DNA of 7,061 nt, from positions 1-7,061 of the forward strand of contig CAIODE010000467.1 of NCBI GenBank assembly GCA_903856875.1, read 5' to 3'. Positions 1 through 6,437 of the stretch are shown piece by piece. The translations under genes were made by a program, and so were the position numbers. The notes under the pieces are model-generated. The model was not told the DNA's origin. It was given only the letters and a program-made list of their open reading frames with translations, and did no database searches. The stretch's first letter is position 1, and each line of letters starts with the position of its first letter. This DNA comes from an uncultured Burkholderiales bacterium (GTDB lineage Bacteria > Pseudomonadota > Gammaproteobacteria > Burkholderiales > Burkholderiaceae_C).

Positions 1-21
1 GCTGGAAGTGTAGAGGGCGAA

Positions 22-498
22 TTAAAAAATCAGCTTGAAACTGTTGTCTTGAACTTCAATAGACTCTAAGTTCTTTCCAACCATATCCGGTACATGGTAA
101 ACAGAAGTTCCATCTAACATGGTTAGCAGTGAGGAATTTAAAACATGAATGACTGTGCTTGAAAGTTCTTTGCCGTCAGCAGTAACAAGCTTCAAAATAT
201 TGACTTTTGATATTTCAATATCACCTTTTGATTTGTTCCAAACTGGCTGTGTATCTATGCAAAAGTCTCCCGAGCGCTGCGGTACTTTGATGGTCCAAAT
301 GCCACACAATTCAATTTTTTGTCGTTCTTTGCTGAATTTGGTTGAGGGTTGATCCAACACGACTGTTAATTTTTCTTTAGGAAATTTTTTGACAACAGCC
401 AAGTCAATGAGTGATTTGGGAATACTTAAAGAAAGTGCAAAAGCTGAATTGAATGTGAGCAGAAATGCGATTGCATATAAAAATTTTATTTTGTGCAT
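22..498 (-). CDS. Small exported protein, DUF1439/YceB-like
   Basis: The 158-residue product has a clear Sec-type signal peptide: positive residues near the start (HKIK), a hydrophobic core at about residues 6-16, and a likely cleavage site after AFA (residue 21). No lipobox cysteine follows, so it should be a soluble periplasmic protein, unlike the E. coli YceB lipoprotein. The start of the mature part (SLSIPKSLIDLAVVKKFP) and the end (VYHVPDMVGKN, then an alternating hydrophobic strand up to KLIF) resemble the DUF1439 pattern as I remember it. That family is thought to adopt a lipid-binding, TULIP-like fold, but its role is not settled. Cys65 and Cys80 could form a disulfide. The ATG at 498 has only a weak AGG-type ribosome site. 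The gene is AT-rich compared with the rest of the window and is divergent from the catabolic operon, so a functional link is not implied. The family call is from pattern memory and is moderately sure. Confidence 0.7.
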   Translation of the reverse strand: MHKIKFLYAIAFLLTFNSAFALSLSIPKSLIDLAVVKKFPKEKLTVVLDQPSTKFSKERQKIELCGIWTIKVPQRSGDFCIDTQPVWNKSKGDIEISKVNILKLVTADGKELSSTVIHVLNSSLLTMLDGTSVYHVPDMVGKNLESIEVQDNSFKLIF

Positions 499-549
499 AA
501 GTGCCTGTCAGTTCAGTTCAAAGGCAATGTCTTTAATGGGTGCATAAGT
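493..549. repeat. 10-bp direct repeat GTGCATAAGT, two copies
   Basis: Exact copies lie at 493-502 and 540-549, 47 bp apart. The left copy contains the start codon of the leftward gene (CAT at 496-498). The sequence after each copy is only weakly similar, so this is either a decayed 47-bp duplication or a pair of binding sites. The spacing is not a multiple of three, so the right copy does not give an alternative in-frame start. Confidence 0.45.
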
Positions 550-639
550 TATCTCACTATCAACGACATTGGCCAGTTAACGCGTTTTAAGAAAGGACAG
601 TTTATAGGAGGGCTTTGCCAAATACCATCCCTTACAAAC

Positions 640-662
640 TTTACCGTGTCGCTTAGGGTAAA
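640..662. promoter_or_regulatory. Candidate operator: inverted repeat TTTACC-N11-GGTAAA
   Basis: Perfect 6-bp arms at 640-645 and 657-662 are separated by 11 bp (17 bp centre to centre). The site lies just upstream of the predicted -35 element of the rightward operon, where an activator or a repressor of the divergent region could bind. There is no T-tract after it, so it is not a terminator. The assignment rests on position and symmetry only; no regulator gene lies in the window. Confidence 0.3.
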
Positions 663-667
663 CATTG

Positions 668-684
668 CATTGCCCTCATTGCCC
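668..684. repeat. Tandem CATTGCCC repeat overlapping the -35 element
   Basis: CATTGCCC occurs at 668-675 and again at 677-684, a 9-bp period. A shorter CATTGC lies just before, at 663-668. The reverse complement of CATTGCC also occurs at 523-529, near the leftward gene. The second copy contains the predicted -35 hexamer (679-684), so a protein binding these repeats would affect the rightward promoter. The function is inferred from location alone. Confidence 0.35.
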
Positions 685-707
685 ATGACTGCATCTGTGT
701 ACATAAT
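679..707 (+). promoter_or_regulatory. Predicted sigma70 promoter of the crotonase operon
   Basis: TTGCCC (679-684) and CATAAT (702-707) are separated by 17 bp and match the consensus at 4/6 and 5/6 positions. Transcription would begin at about 713-715, giving a leader of some 23 nt before the GTG at 737, with the ribosome site inside it. This is the best promoter-like pair seen in the 499-736 gap for the rightward direction. No convincing pair was found for the leftward gene. Confidence 0.5.
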
Positions 708-725
708 ATTTCTTCACTTTATAGC

Positions 726-730
726 AAAGG
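726..730 (+). promoter_or_regulatory. Ribosome binding site AAAGG for the GTG-start crotonase
   Basis: AAAGG sits 6 nt before GTG 737. An in-frame TAG at 722-724 rules out any earlier start, and the next in-frame ATG lies deep in the crotonase fold, in the oxyanion-hole segment. The site therefore fixes the GTG as the start codon. Confidence 0.7.
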
Positions 731-736
731 CTTACC

Positions 737-1519
737 GTGGAATGGTCAGAATTGAATTACACCGTACAGGATGGTGTGGGTCTTATTACCTTAAACCGTC
801 CCGATAGGCTTAACGCTTGGACACCAACTTTGGAAGTTGAGTTTCGATCGGTGATAGAAACTTCTCAACAGGATGATTCTGTCCGGTGTGTGGTGCTTAC
901 CGGTGCTGGCAGAGCCTTTTGTGCCGGCATGGACATGGCCATTTTGGGGTCTTCTGGCCGCAAAGCTTTCGAGTCGGACTCCGAAGACGATGTCATGCAG
1001 CGTTATGGCTATTTGTTTGGATTTGACAAACCTCTTATCGCTGCCATGAACGGCGCGGCTGCGGGTGTGGGTCTTTGCCTGGCGCTTTATTGCGACATAC
1101 GCTTCATAGCCAGTGGTGCCAAAGTAGCACTTCCCTACACACGAAGAGGCTTGGTTGCAGAGCATGGATTGGCGTGGTTGCTGCCGCGCCTAATAGGGCC
1201 ATTGCACACTGCTGATTTGCTCTTGAGCGGTCGCACCATCGAAGCCCAAGAAGCCAGCCAAATGGGCATGGCCTTGCTGCGACCCTCTGAAGGTTTTATG
1301 GATGCAGTCCTGGCTTATGCCAAAGATCTGGCTTCATCGTGCTCTATCCGATCGACGCGCATTATCAAAAAGCAACTTCAGCAGGCCCGATATCAAACCT
1401 TTGGGCAAGCTACCTACATCGCTGACAGAGAAATTGCCTTATGCCGTGAAACCCACGACTTCAAGGAAGGTGTCCAGCACTTCATTGAAAAGCGAAAACC
1501 TAACTTCACGGGTCGTTAA
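737..1519 (+). CDS. Enoyl-CoA hydratase/isomerase (crotonase) family protein
   Basis: The 260-residue length is standard for a single-domain crotonase, a cytoplasmic enzyme acting on CoA thioesters. The N-terminal strand ends in LITLNRPDRLNAW (16-28). The first oxyanion-hole segment is GAGRAFCAGMDM (57-68), and the second lies in MNGAAAGVGLCLALYCD (104-120). A hand alignment to rat enoyl-CoA hydratase puts Cys114 and Tyr134 where the two catalytic glutamates (E144, E164) should be, so a classical hydratase is doubtful. An acidic residue, Glu142 in RRGLVAEHG (136-144), falls where yeast Eci1 and E. coli PaaG carry their catalytic acid. That favours an isomerase-like or other crotonase reaction (inference). 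It is the first gene of a plus-strand operon; the CoA-transferase begins 2 nt after its stop, suggesting translational coupling and a shared CoA-ester pathway. The family call is secure; the reaction and substrate are not known. Confidence 0.93.
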   Translation: MEWSELNYTVQDGVGLITLNRPDRLNAWTPTLEVEFRSVIETSQQDDSVRCVVLTGAGRAFCAGMDMAILGSSGRKAFESDSEDDVMQRYGYLFGFDKPLIAAMNGAAAGVGLCLALYCDIRFIASGAKVALPYTRRGLVAEHGLAWLLPRLIGPLHTADLLLSGRTIEAQEASQMGMALLRPSEGFMDAVLAYAKDLASSCSIRSTRIIKKQLQQARYQTFGQATYIADREIALCRETHDFKEGVQHFIEKRKPNFTGR

Positions 1520-1521
1520 TC

Positions 1522-2691
1522 ATGCAAGATAAAGCCAATTTGCCATTAAGCGGTATTCGAGTTTTAGAAATGGGGCAGAACATCGCGGGCCCCTACGCGA
1601 GCGAAATTTTGTCGTCTCTTGGTGCCCATGTTGTGAAGATTGAACGACCCGAAACGGGTGACGATGCCCGAGGTTGGGGGCCGCCTTTCTGGCAAGGCAC
1701 TGCAACCACTTTTCAGGCCATGAACCATGGCAAAAAAAGCATTGCCCTCGATGTCAAAAATCCTGAGCACATTCAGTGGCTGAAGAAGTATTTGTCTGAA
1801 GTAGACGTCTTTGTACAGAACATGCGTCCTGGCTTGCTAGAAGAATTGGGTTTAGGTTCTGCAGAAATTTGCGCTTTGAACCCGCGTTTGATCTATTGTT
1901 CACTTACCGCCTTTGGCCATAAGGGACCCAAAAAGCTCGACCCTGGGTATGAACCCATGATTCAAGCCTTCGCCGGATTGTTCAGCGTCAATGGCGATGA
2001 GAACGGGCCAACTTCGCGTGTGGGTATGCAAGTGTTGGATCTGGGTACTGGCATCTGGTCTGCATTGGGATGCATTGCAGCATTGTTTCAACGTCAGCAA
2101 ACTGGTAAGGGCTGTGTTGTGGACACTTCATTGTTTGAAACAGCAATGGGTTGGTTGCAGGTCATGATGGCTGGCTATCAGGTTACGAAAAAGCAGCCAG
2201 CAAGACACCGTAGTGGTAATCCCAATGTAGTGGTCTTTCAAGCACTGCCAACTTTGAATGGTGAGGTGGTTGTGGCTGCTGCAAATGACCGGTTGTTTAT
2301 TAAATTGGTCACGGCATTGGGCAGGGAGGATTGGGCACGAGATCCTTTGTACGCCACGAACGCACTTCGCGTTAAGAACAAGGCAAGCATCATTCCTGAG
2401 ATGGAAAAAATATTTCGCACTCAGACAACCGAACATTGGAATGAATTGCTTGAAGGATTGGGTATCCCTTGCGCACCCATTCACAATTTCGAGCAAGTCT
2501 TGGCACAACCGCAAACTCACGAAATCGGTATTTTTCAAAACATTCCAGATTTGGACATGAAGATTGTGGGGCTTCCTATTTCGTTTGATGGCATACGCCC
2601 GCCGGTTGTTCACAGAGCGCCCAATATTGGCGAACATACCCAAGAAGTTTGCAATCATTTTTCTATACAAACTGATGGAGAGACAAAATGA
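1522..2691 (+). CDS. Class III (CaiB/BaiF family) CoA-transferase
   Basis: The 389 residues match the usual length (about 380-430) of family III CoA-transferases, cytoplasmic dimers that move CoA between carboxylic acids through an aspartyl-CoA intermediate. It opens with the typical PLSGIRVLEMGQNIAGPYA (8-26), followed by LGAHVVKIERPETGDDAR (33-50) and the MNHGKKSIALD segment (67-77). The predicted nucleophile is Asp173 in VLDLGTG, at the place of Asp169 in formyl-CoA transferase. DPGYE (140-144) and GHKGP (132-136) are further family signatures, and the C-terminal part has GIPCAPIHNFEQV (314-326). The acceptor acid cannot be told from sequence, since family members serve oxalate, carnitine, mesaconate, benzylsuccinate and others. 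There is no strong ribosome site, only a weak GGGT, which fits coupling to the crotonase stop 2 nt upstream. Its own stop overlaps the next start as ATGA. It probably activates the pathway substrate or recycles CoA (inference). Confidence 0.94.
   Translation: MQDKANLPLSGIRVLEMGQNIAGPYASEILSSLGAHVVKIERPETGDDARGWGPPFWQGTATTFQAMNHGKKSIALDVKNPEHIQWLKKYLSEVDVFVQNMRPGLLEELGLGSAEICALNPRLIYCSLTAFGHKGPKKLDPGYEPMIQAFAGLFSVNGDENGPTSRVGMQVLDLGTGIWSALGCIAALFQRQQTGKGCVVDTSLFETAMGWLQVMMAGYQVTKKQPARHRSGNPNVVVFQALPTLNGEVVVAAANDRLFIKLVTALGREDWARDPLYATNALRVKNKASIIPEMEKIFRTQTTEHWNELLEGLGIPCAPIHNFEQVLAQPQTHEIGIFQNIPDLDMKIVGLPISFDGIRPPVVHRAPNIGEHTQEVCNHFSIQTDGETK
2677..2681 (+). promoter_or_regulatory. Ribosome binding site GGAGA for the Bug receptor gene
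   Basis: GGAGA lies 6 nt before ATG 2688, inside the end of the CoA-transferase gene. It is the clearest ribosome site in the plus-strand operon and supports both the start chosen and strong translation of the receptor. Confidence 0.65.
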
Positions 2692-3644
2692 AAAGACGGC
2701 ATTTTGCAGGATGGATGGGGTCGTTGCCTTTAACAGCTTTGCCCGTTGCGTGGGCGCAACCTAAATCAATTCAGATCATTGTTCCATTTGGCCCGGGGGG
2801 CTCGGGTGATATTTCTGCCCGAATGTTTGCAGACTTCATCACACGCAAAACTGGGCAAGCTGTGGTTGTAGAGAACCGCGCCGGAGCCAATGGCATCTTG
2901 GGCGTCGAAATGGTCCGCAAAGCGCCTGCAGATGGCTCCGTCTTGCTGCTTGCAACAACTTCTACCCATTTGGCCAATCCCAGTTTATTTAAAAAATTAC
3001 CCTACGACCCGGATAAAGATTTTCGATTGGTTGGATCTTTTGGAACTGGCTCCACCTACATGTTGGTGCGTCCCGATGCACCGTGGTCCACTTTGCAAGA
3101 ATTTGTTGCAGCCGCCAAGGCCGCTCCAGGCTCCATCAATTACGGACATTTCAATGCGTCTTCACAAGTGACATGTGCCTTATTTGCAAATACCGCAGGC
3201 ATTAACTTGACGCCTATTCCCTATAAACAAGTTAATCAAGCCATGTCGGAGTTGATTGGGGGGCAGATACAGGTCATTTTTACAGACACCGTGCAAGGCG
3301 ATTCATTTGTGGCGTCAAAAGTTTTACGTGCACTGGCTGTTCACAGTACCACCCGTCTAAAAAAATATCCGAACGTGCCGATGATCACTGAGTCCTATCC
3401 CAACTTCACCATTCAAGGTGGGTTCTTGGGCATTGCAGTACCCGCTTCCACACCTTTAGAGATACAGCAGCGCTTGAATGATCTGATGAATGAAGCCGTG
3501 ACCACAGACCCCATCAAGTCTCGGATGGAGGGGTTTGCCTTTGTGCCGATCAAACAGACCTTGGCAGAGTTGTTGGCAGGAGAGCGGCAAGAGCGTCAGA
3601 AGTGGCGCACCTATGTGCCGATGGCAGGTATTGAAGTTCAGTGA
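2688..3644 (+). CDS. Bug/TctC-type periplasmic substrate-binding protein
   Basis: The 318 residues fit the Bug family (about 300-330), periplasmic receptors that bind small carboxylic or amino acids and can feed tripartite tricarboxylate transporters (TctABC type). The signal peptide is residues 1-23 with cleavage likely after AWA. It starts MKRRHFAG, which fits the RRxF core of a Tat signal, so export could be by Tat or Sec. The mature part opens with IQIIVPFGPGGSGD (28-41), the family's first ligand loop. Next come VVVENRAGANGILG (59-72), LPYDPDKDF (104-112), IPYKQVNQAMSELIGGQIQ (177-195) and GGFLGIAVPASTP (244-256). The fold is a two-lobed clamp. No TctA or TctB membrane subunit is present here, which is common for these receptors in Burkholderiales, where they greatly outnumber the transporters. 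As the last gene of the operon it probably recognises the compound degraded by the enzymes around it (inference). The ligand is unknown. Confidence 0.95.
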   Translation: MKRRHFAGWMGSLPLTALPVAWAQPKSIQIIVPFGPGGSGDISARMFADFITRKTGQAVVVENRAGANGILGVEMVRKAPADGSVLLLATTSTHLANPSLFKKLPYDPDKDFRLVGSFGTGSTYMLVRPDAPWSTLQEFVAAAKAAPGSINYGHFNASSQVTCALFANTAGINLTPIPYKQVNQAMSELIGGQIQVIFTDTVQGDSFVASKVLRALAVHSTTRLKKYPNVPMITESYPNFTIQGGFLGIAVPASTPLEIQQRLNDLMNEAVTTDPIKSRMEGFAFVPIKQTLAELLAGERQERQKWRTYVPMAGIEVQ

Positions 3645-3651
3645 TACTTTT

Positions 3652-3680
3652 CTGAGGTCCGATTAGGCCTTGGCTTTTTG
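3652..3680 (+). terminator. Candidate intrinsic terminator of the plus-strand operon
   Basis: CTGAGGTC (3652-3659) can pair with GGCCTTGG (3666-3673) across a 6-nt loop. This gives 8 pairs, three of them G-U wobbles, followed by C and five T's (3675-3679). It begins 8 nt after the receptor stop codon. The wobbles become A-C mismatches on the other strand, and the T-tract lies only on this side, so it would act on rightward transcripts only. It overlaps the last codons of the opposing molybdopterin-subunit gene. The stem is weak, so the call is tentative. Confidence 0.4.
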
Positions 3681-5954
3681 TAAAGCAGCCCAAATTTTGG
3701 GAGCAGTGAAAGGCATGTCCATTTGGTTGATGCCGTAGGGGCGCAAAGCGCTCATGACGGCATTGGCCAATGCAGGCAAGGAGCCCGTGCAACCTGACTC
3801 GCCCACACCTTTAGAGCCCAACAAATTAAGTTGGGTTCGGACTTCGTAAGTTTCATTCGTTAAGTGGGGAACGCAGCCAGCACGCGGCATGGCGTAGTCC
3901 ATGAAACTGCCGGTCAGCAACTGGCCTTGGCTGTCATAAACCACTTGCTCGCAAAAAGCTTGCCCCCAGCCTTGCACAACGCCGCCATGCACTTGTCCAC
4001 GAACAAGTTGTGGTGAGATCACTTGTCCCAAGTCGTCCACGGCATAGTAATGAATCAAGTGAGTTTCACCCGTTGCGGGATCAATTTCTACTTCAGCGAC
4101 GTGACATCCATTGGGATACGTTGCGCCTGAAATCGCTTCACCCAATGCACTTAGAGAGGTTTTATCTTCGTTTTTCAGAGCATCAATGATTTGGGCCGTT
4201 GTAGTGGTGGAACCGTTCGCAAGCCAAACACCATTTTCAAAATGAACCTGAGCTATGTCGACACCCATCGTCTTCGCTGCATGCGGTTTGATGGTTTCAA
4301 GCATCTGATGGCACATGGCCAAAATAGCACTGCCAGCACCGTATAAGGAACGGGATCCACCTGTTCCATTGCCTAGCAATTTTTGATTGGCTTTACCAGC
4401 TTCATAGCGCACACGATCGGCCGGCCAACCCAATGCTTTTTCGATGATGCTGGCAAATGAAGTGGAGTGGCCTTGGCCCGAAGGACCCGTGACACCGTAA
4501 ACATACAAATTACCGTTGGCATTGAATTCGCCCCAAGCTTGATCTTTTGGTGCGGTTCCTGCACCCGATGCCTCGAGAAAAGTAGACAGGCCAATACCGC
4601 GAAATTTACCTTGACTTAAAGATTGGGCGCGGCGTTCTTCAAATGTGGCGTAGTGTGATATTGCCAAAGCGCGGTCAAGTAACTTTTCACTCAAGCAGGT
4701 GTCTATGGTGCTACCGTTAGCTGTTTTGTAGGGAAACGCAGATTCTGCAATGAAATTTTTGCGGCGCAAGGCAACAGGGTCAAAGCCATGTTGGTGCGCA
4801 GCAAAGTCAACCAAACGTTCAATGGCGTAGGCAATGTCGGGTCGTCCTGCACCGCGATAGGCAGATACCGGCGTGGTGTTGGTGTACACCACCTCTGACT
4901 CCATGAAGAGCGCAGGGATTTGGTAGACCCCGCCCATGGTGATCGACAGATTCCGTGTGCCAATGAAGGTGCTCATCATGCAGTTGTAGGCCCCCGCATC
5001 AACACGGTCCTTGAATCGAATGGCCAATATGTGGCCCTCGACATCGAGTGCTATTTCGCCATTCAAGATCAAGGCACGACCATGCCAATCACTGAGAAAA
5101 ATTTCGCTTCTAGAGCCAACCCAGCTGACTGCGCAGCCGAGGTGGCGAGCTGCCAATACCAACGCGGCATGCTCGCTGTACGGCCCACCGCGAAGTCCAA
5201 ATGACCCTCCCACATCGTTGGCGTCAATGCGCAAGGATTCTGGTGTAGCACCTGAAGCCAGTGCTAAAAAGTTGCGCATTCCCAAAATGCCTTGATGAGG
5301 CGTATGCACAGTCGTGATGCCAGCAACTTCATCGTGGATGGCTACGACTGCCCTTGGCTCCATGGGAACGCCCATGAGTCTTTGGCTTAAAACTCTAAGC
5401 TGGCTGGTGAAGGTGGCTTTGGCAAATGCGGCATTCACGGGTTCTGCATCGCCCGACGCAAAATGCACAGATACATTGCGAGGCGCATTACCATGCAATT
5501 GAACTGCACTTGGAAGCGTTGTTTGTTCTGGGTCAACACTGGCTTCGAGAACTTCGAATTCGATTTCAGCAAGCTCAGCGGCATCTTGCGCACAAAGCGC
5601 TGAAACTGCAAAAACCACGGCAATCGGTTGACCCACAAAGCGCACAGTGCCTTCAGCCAAAATAGGCATGAGTGCCAAAACTTGCTCTTCACCTCCTTTG
5701 CCTTTGGCCGTGATGGGGTTGACAATGTTGCCAGCACCCATTGCTTTTAAATCTTCAGCGCTTGCCACCCAGCGCACCCCAGGGTATGCGCGAACAGCTT
5801 CTAAATTGAGGTGCTTAATGTGGGCGTGTGCATGCATGGATCGAATGACATAAGCGTGCAACATGCCTGGGTAATTGTGATCTGCCGTGAAATGACCTTT
5901 ACCTGTAATGAGAGATAAATCCTCTTGGCGTGAGGGAGTGAATCGGGCATTCAT
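3663..5954 (-). CDS. Molybdopterin-binding catalytic subunit of a cox-like molybdenum hydroxylase
   Basis: The 763 residues are full length for the large subunit of the xanthine dehydrogenase/CO dehydrogenase family (L subunit). It opens with RQEDLSLITGKGHFTAD (9-25), YVIRSMHAHAHI (35-46) and PGVRWV (58-63), the a/b hammerhead domain. The molybdopterin domains show MGVPMEPRAVV (194-204), DVGGSFGLRGG (247-257), AYRGAGRPD (365-373), GPSGQGHSTSF (490-500) and KGVGESGCTGS (715-725). Glu719 in GVGES is the expected catalytic base. The active-site loop AYRGAGR lacks the cysteine that binds copper in true CO dehydrogenase (AYRCSFR). This is therefore a form II type, and the substrate is more likely an aromatic, a heterocycle or their CoA ester (inference). 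An AGGAGA ribosome site and an ATGA overlap with the [2Fe-2S] gene fix the start. The gene is last in the M-S-L operon, and its stop lies 18 bp from the stop of the converging receptor gene. The family is certain; the substrate is unknown. Confidence 0.95.
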   Translation of the reverse strand: MNARFTPSRQEDLSLITGKGHFTADHNYPGMLHAYVIRSMHAHAHIKHLNLEAVRAYPGVRWVASAEDLKAMGAGNIVNPITAKGKGGEEQVLALMPILAEGTVRFVGQPIAVVFAVSALCAQDAAELAEIEFEVLEASVDPEQTTLPSAVQLHGNAPRNVSVHFASGDAEPVNAAFAKATFTSQLRVLSQRLMGVPMEPRAVVAIHDEVAGITTVHTPHQGILGMRNFLALASGATPESLRIDANDVGGSFGLRGGPYSEHAALVLAARHLGCAVSWVGSRSEIFLSDWHGRALILNGEIALDVEGHILAIRFKDRVDAGAYNCMMSTFIGTRNLSITMGGVYQIPALFMESEVVYTNTTPVSAYRGAGRPDIAYAIERLVDFAAHQHGFDPVALRRKNFIAESAFPYKTANGSTIDTCLSEKLLDRALAISHYATFEERRAQSLSQGKFRGIGLSTFLEASGAGTAPKDQAWGEFNANGNLYVYGVTGPSGQGHSTSFASIIEKALGWPADRVRYEAGKANQKLLGNGTGGSRSLYGAGSAILAMCHQMLETIKPHAAKTMGVDIAQVHFENGVWLANGSTTTTAQIIDALKNEDKTSLSALGEAISGATYPNGCHVAEVEIDPATGETHLIHYYAVDDLGQVISPQLVRGQVHGGVVQGWGQAFCEQVVYDSQGQLLTGSFMDYAMPRAGCVPHLTNETYEVRTQLNLLGSKGVGESGCTGSLPALANAVMSALRPYGINQMDMPFTAPKIWAALQKAKA

Positions 5955-6427
5955 GCTTGTTTCTCCTGCATGGCCGTGGCGGCTTGTTTGACCGACTCAA
6001 CAATGTTGATGTAGCCCGTGCATCTGCACAAGTTACCGGCCAAACCTTCATGAATTTGGGCGTCTGTGGGTTGTGGGTTGTTTGCTAGCAAGCCCGCTGT
6101 GGCCATGATCATCCCGGGGGTACAAAATCCGCATTGAAGTGCATGGCAATTGGAAAAAGCAACTTGAATGGGGTGCAAGTTAGCACCGCTGGCCAATCCC
6201 TCGATGGTTGTAATTTGGGCGCCATTGGCTTGCACTGCCAACACGGTGCACGATTTAACCGTATCACCGTTCATGAGGAGGGTGCAGCAACCGCATTGGC
6301 TGGTGTCGCAACCAACGTGTGTTCCTGTTAATTTGAGCTTGTCGCGCAAAACATCTGCAAGTAAAGCGCGGTCTTCCACCTCAAGCTTGTGGGTGGTTCC
6401 ATTGATATTGAGTGATATTTGGCTCAT
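5951..6427 (-). CDS. [2Fe-2S] subunit of the cox-like molybdenum hydroxylase
   Basis: The 158-residue protein has the two-domain plan of the small (S) subunit of xanthine dehydrogenase-family enzymes. The N-terminal plant-ferredoxin-like domain binds one [2Fe-2S] cluster through Cys40, Cys45, Cys48 and Cys60 (GCDTSQCGCC and SC). The C-terminal helical domain binds the second, near the molybdenum site, through Cys99, Cys102, Cys134 and Cys136 (QCGFCTPGM and LCRCTGY). All eight ligands are present. It passes electrons from the molybdenum site to the FAD subunit in the cytoplasmic complex. The start at 6427 lies 10 nt after the FAD-subunit stop and has no good ribosome site, so it probably relies on coupling. 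The N-terminus (SQISLNINGTTHKLEVEDRA) begins where family members normally begin, so the start is likely right. The stop overlaps the large-subunit start as ATGA. Confidence 0.96.
   Translation of the reverse strand: MSQISLNINGTTHKLEVEDRALLADVLRDKLKLTGTHVGCDTSQCGCCTLLMNGDTVKSCTVLAVQANGAQITTIEGLASGANLHPIQVAFSNCHALQCGFCTPGMIMATAGLLANNPQPTDAQIHEGLAGNLCRCTGYINIVESVKQAATAMQEKQA
5962..5967 (-). promoter_or_regulatory. Ribosome binding site AGGAGA for the molybdopterin subunit
   Basis: Read on the minus strand, AGGAGA stands 7 nt before the ATG at 5954, within the end of the [2Fe-2S] gene. It is the strongest ribosome site in this operon and supports the overlapping start. Confidence 0.7.
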
Positions 6428-6437
6428 GGTGTTGAAT

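Noticed and set aside
493..807. 104-codon plus-strand open frame across the intergenic region
   Set aside because: It overlaps the starts of both neighbouring genes out of frame, has no ribosome site and no recognisable motif, and covers the promoter elements.
2128..2670. 180-codon minus-strand open frame inside the CoA-transferase gene
   Set aside because: It lies entirely antisense to a well-supported gene, and its product has no family features.
3689..3701. Palindrome CCCAAATTTTGGG as a terminator
   Set aside because: It leaves almost no loop, has no T-tract after it on either strand, and encodes conserved-looking APKIW residues of the molybdopterin subunit.
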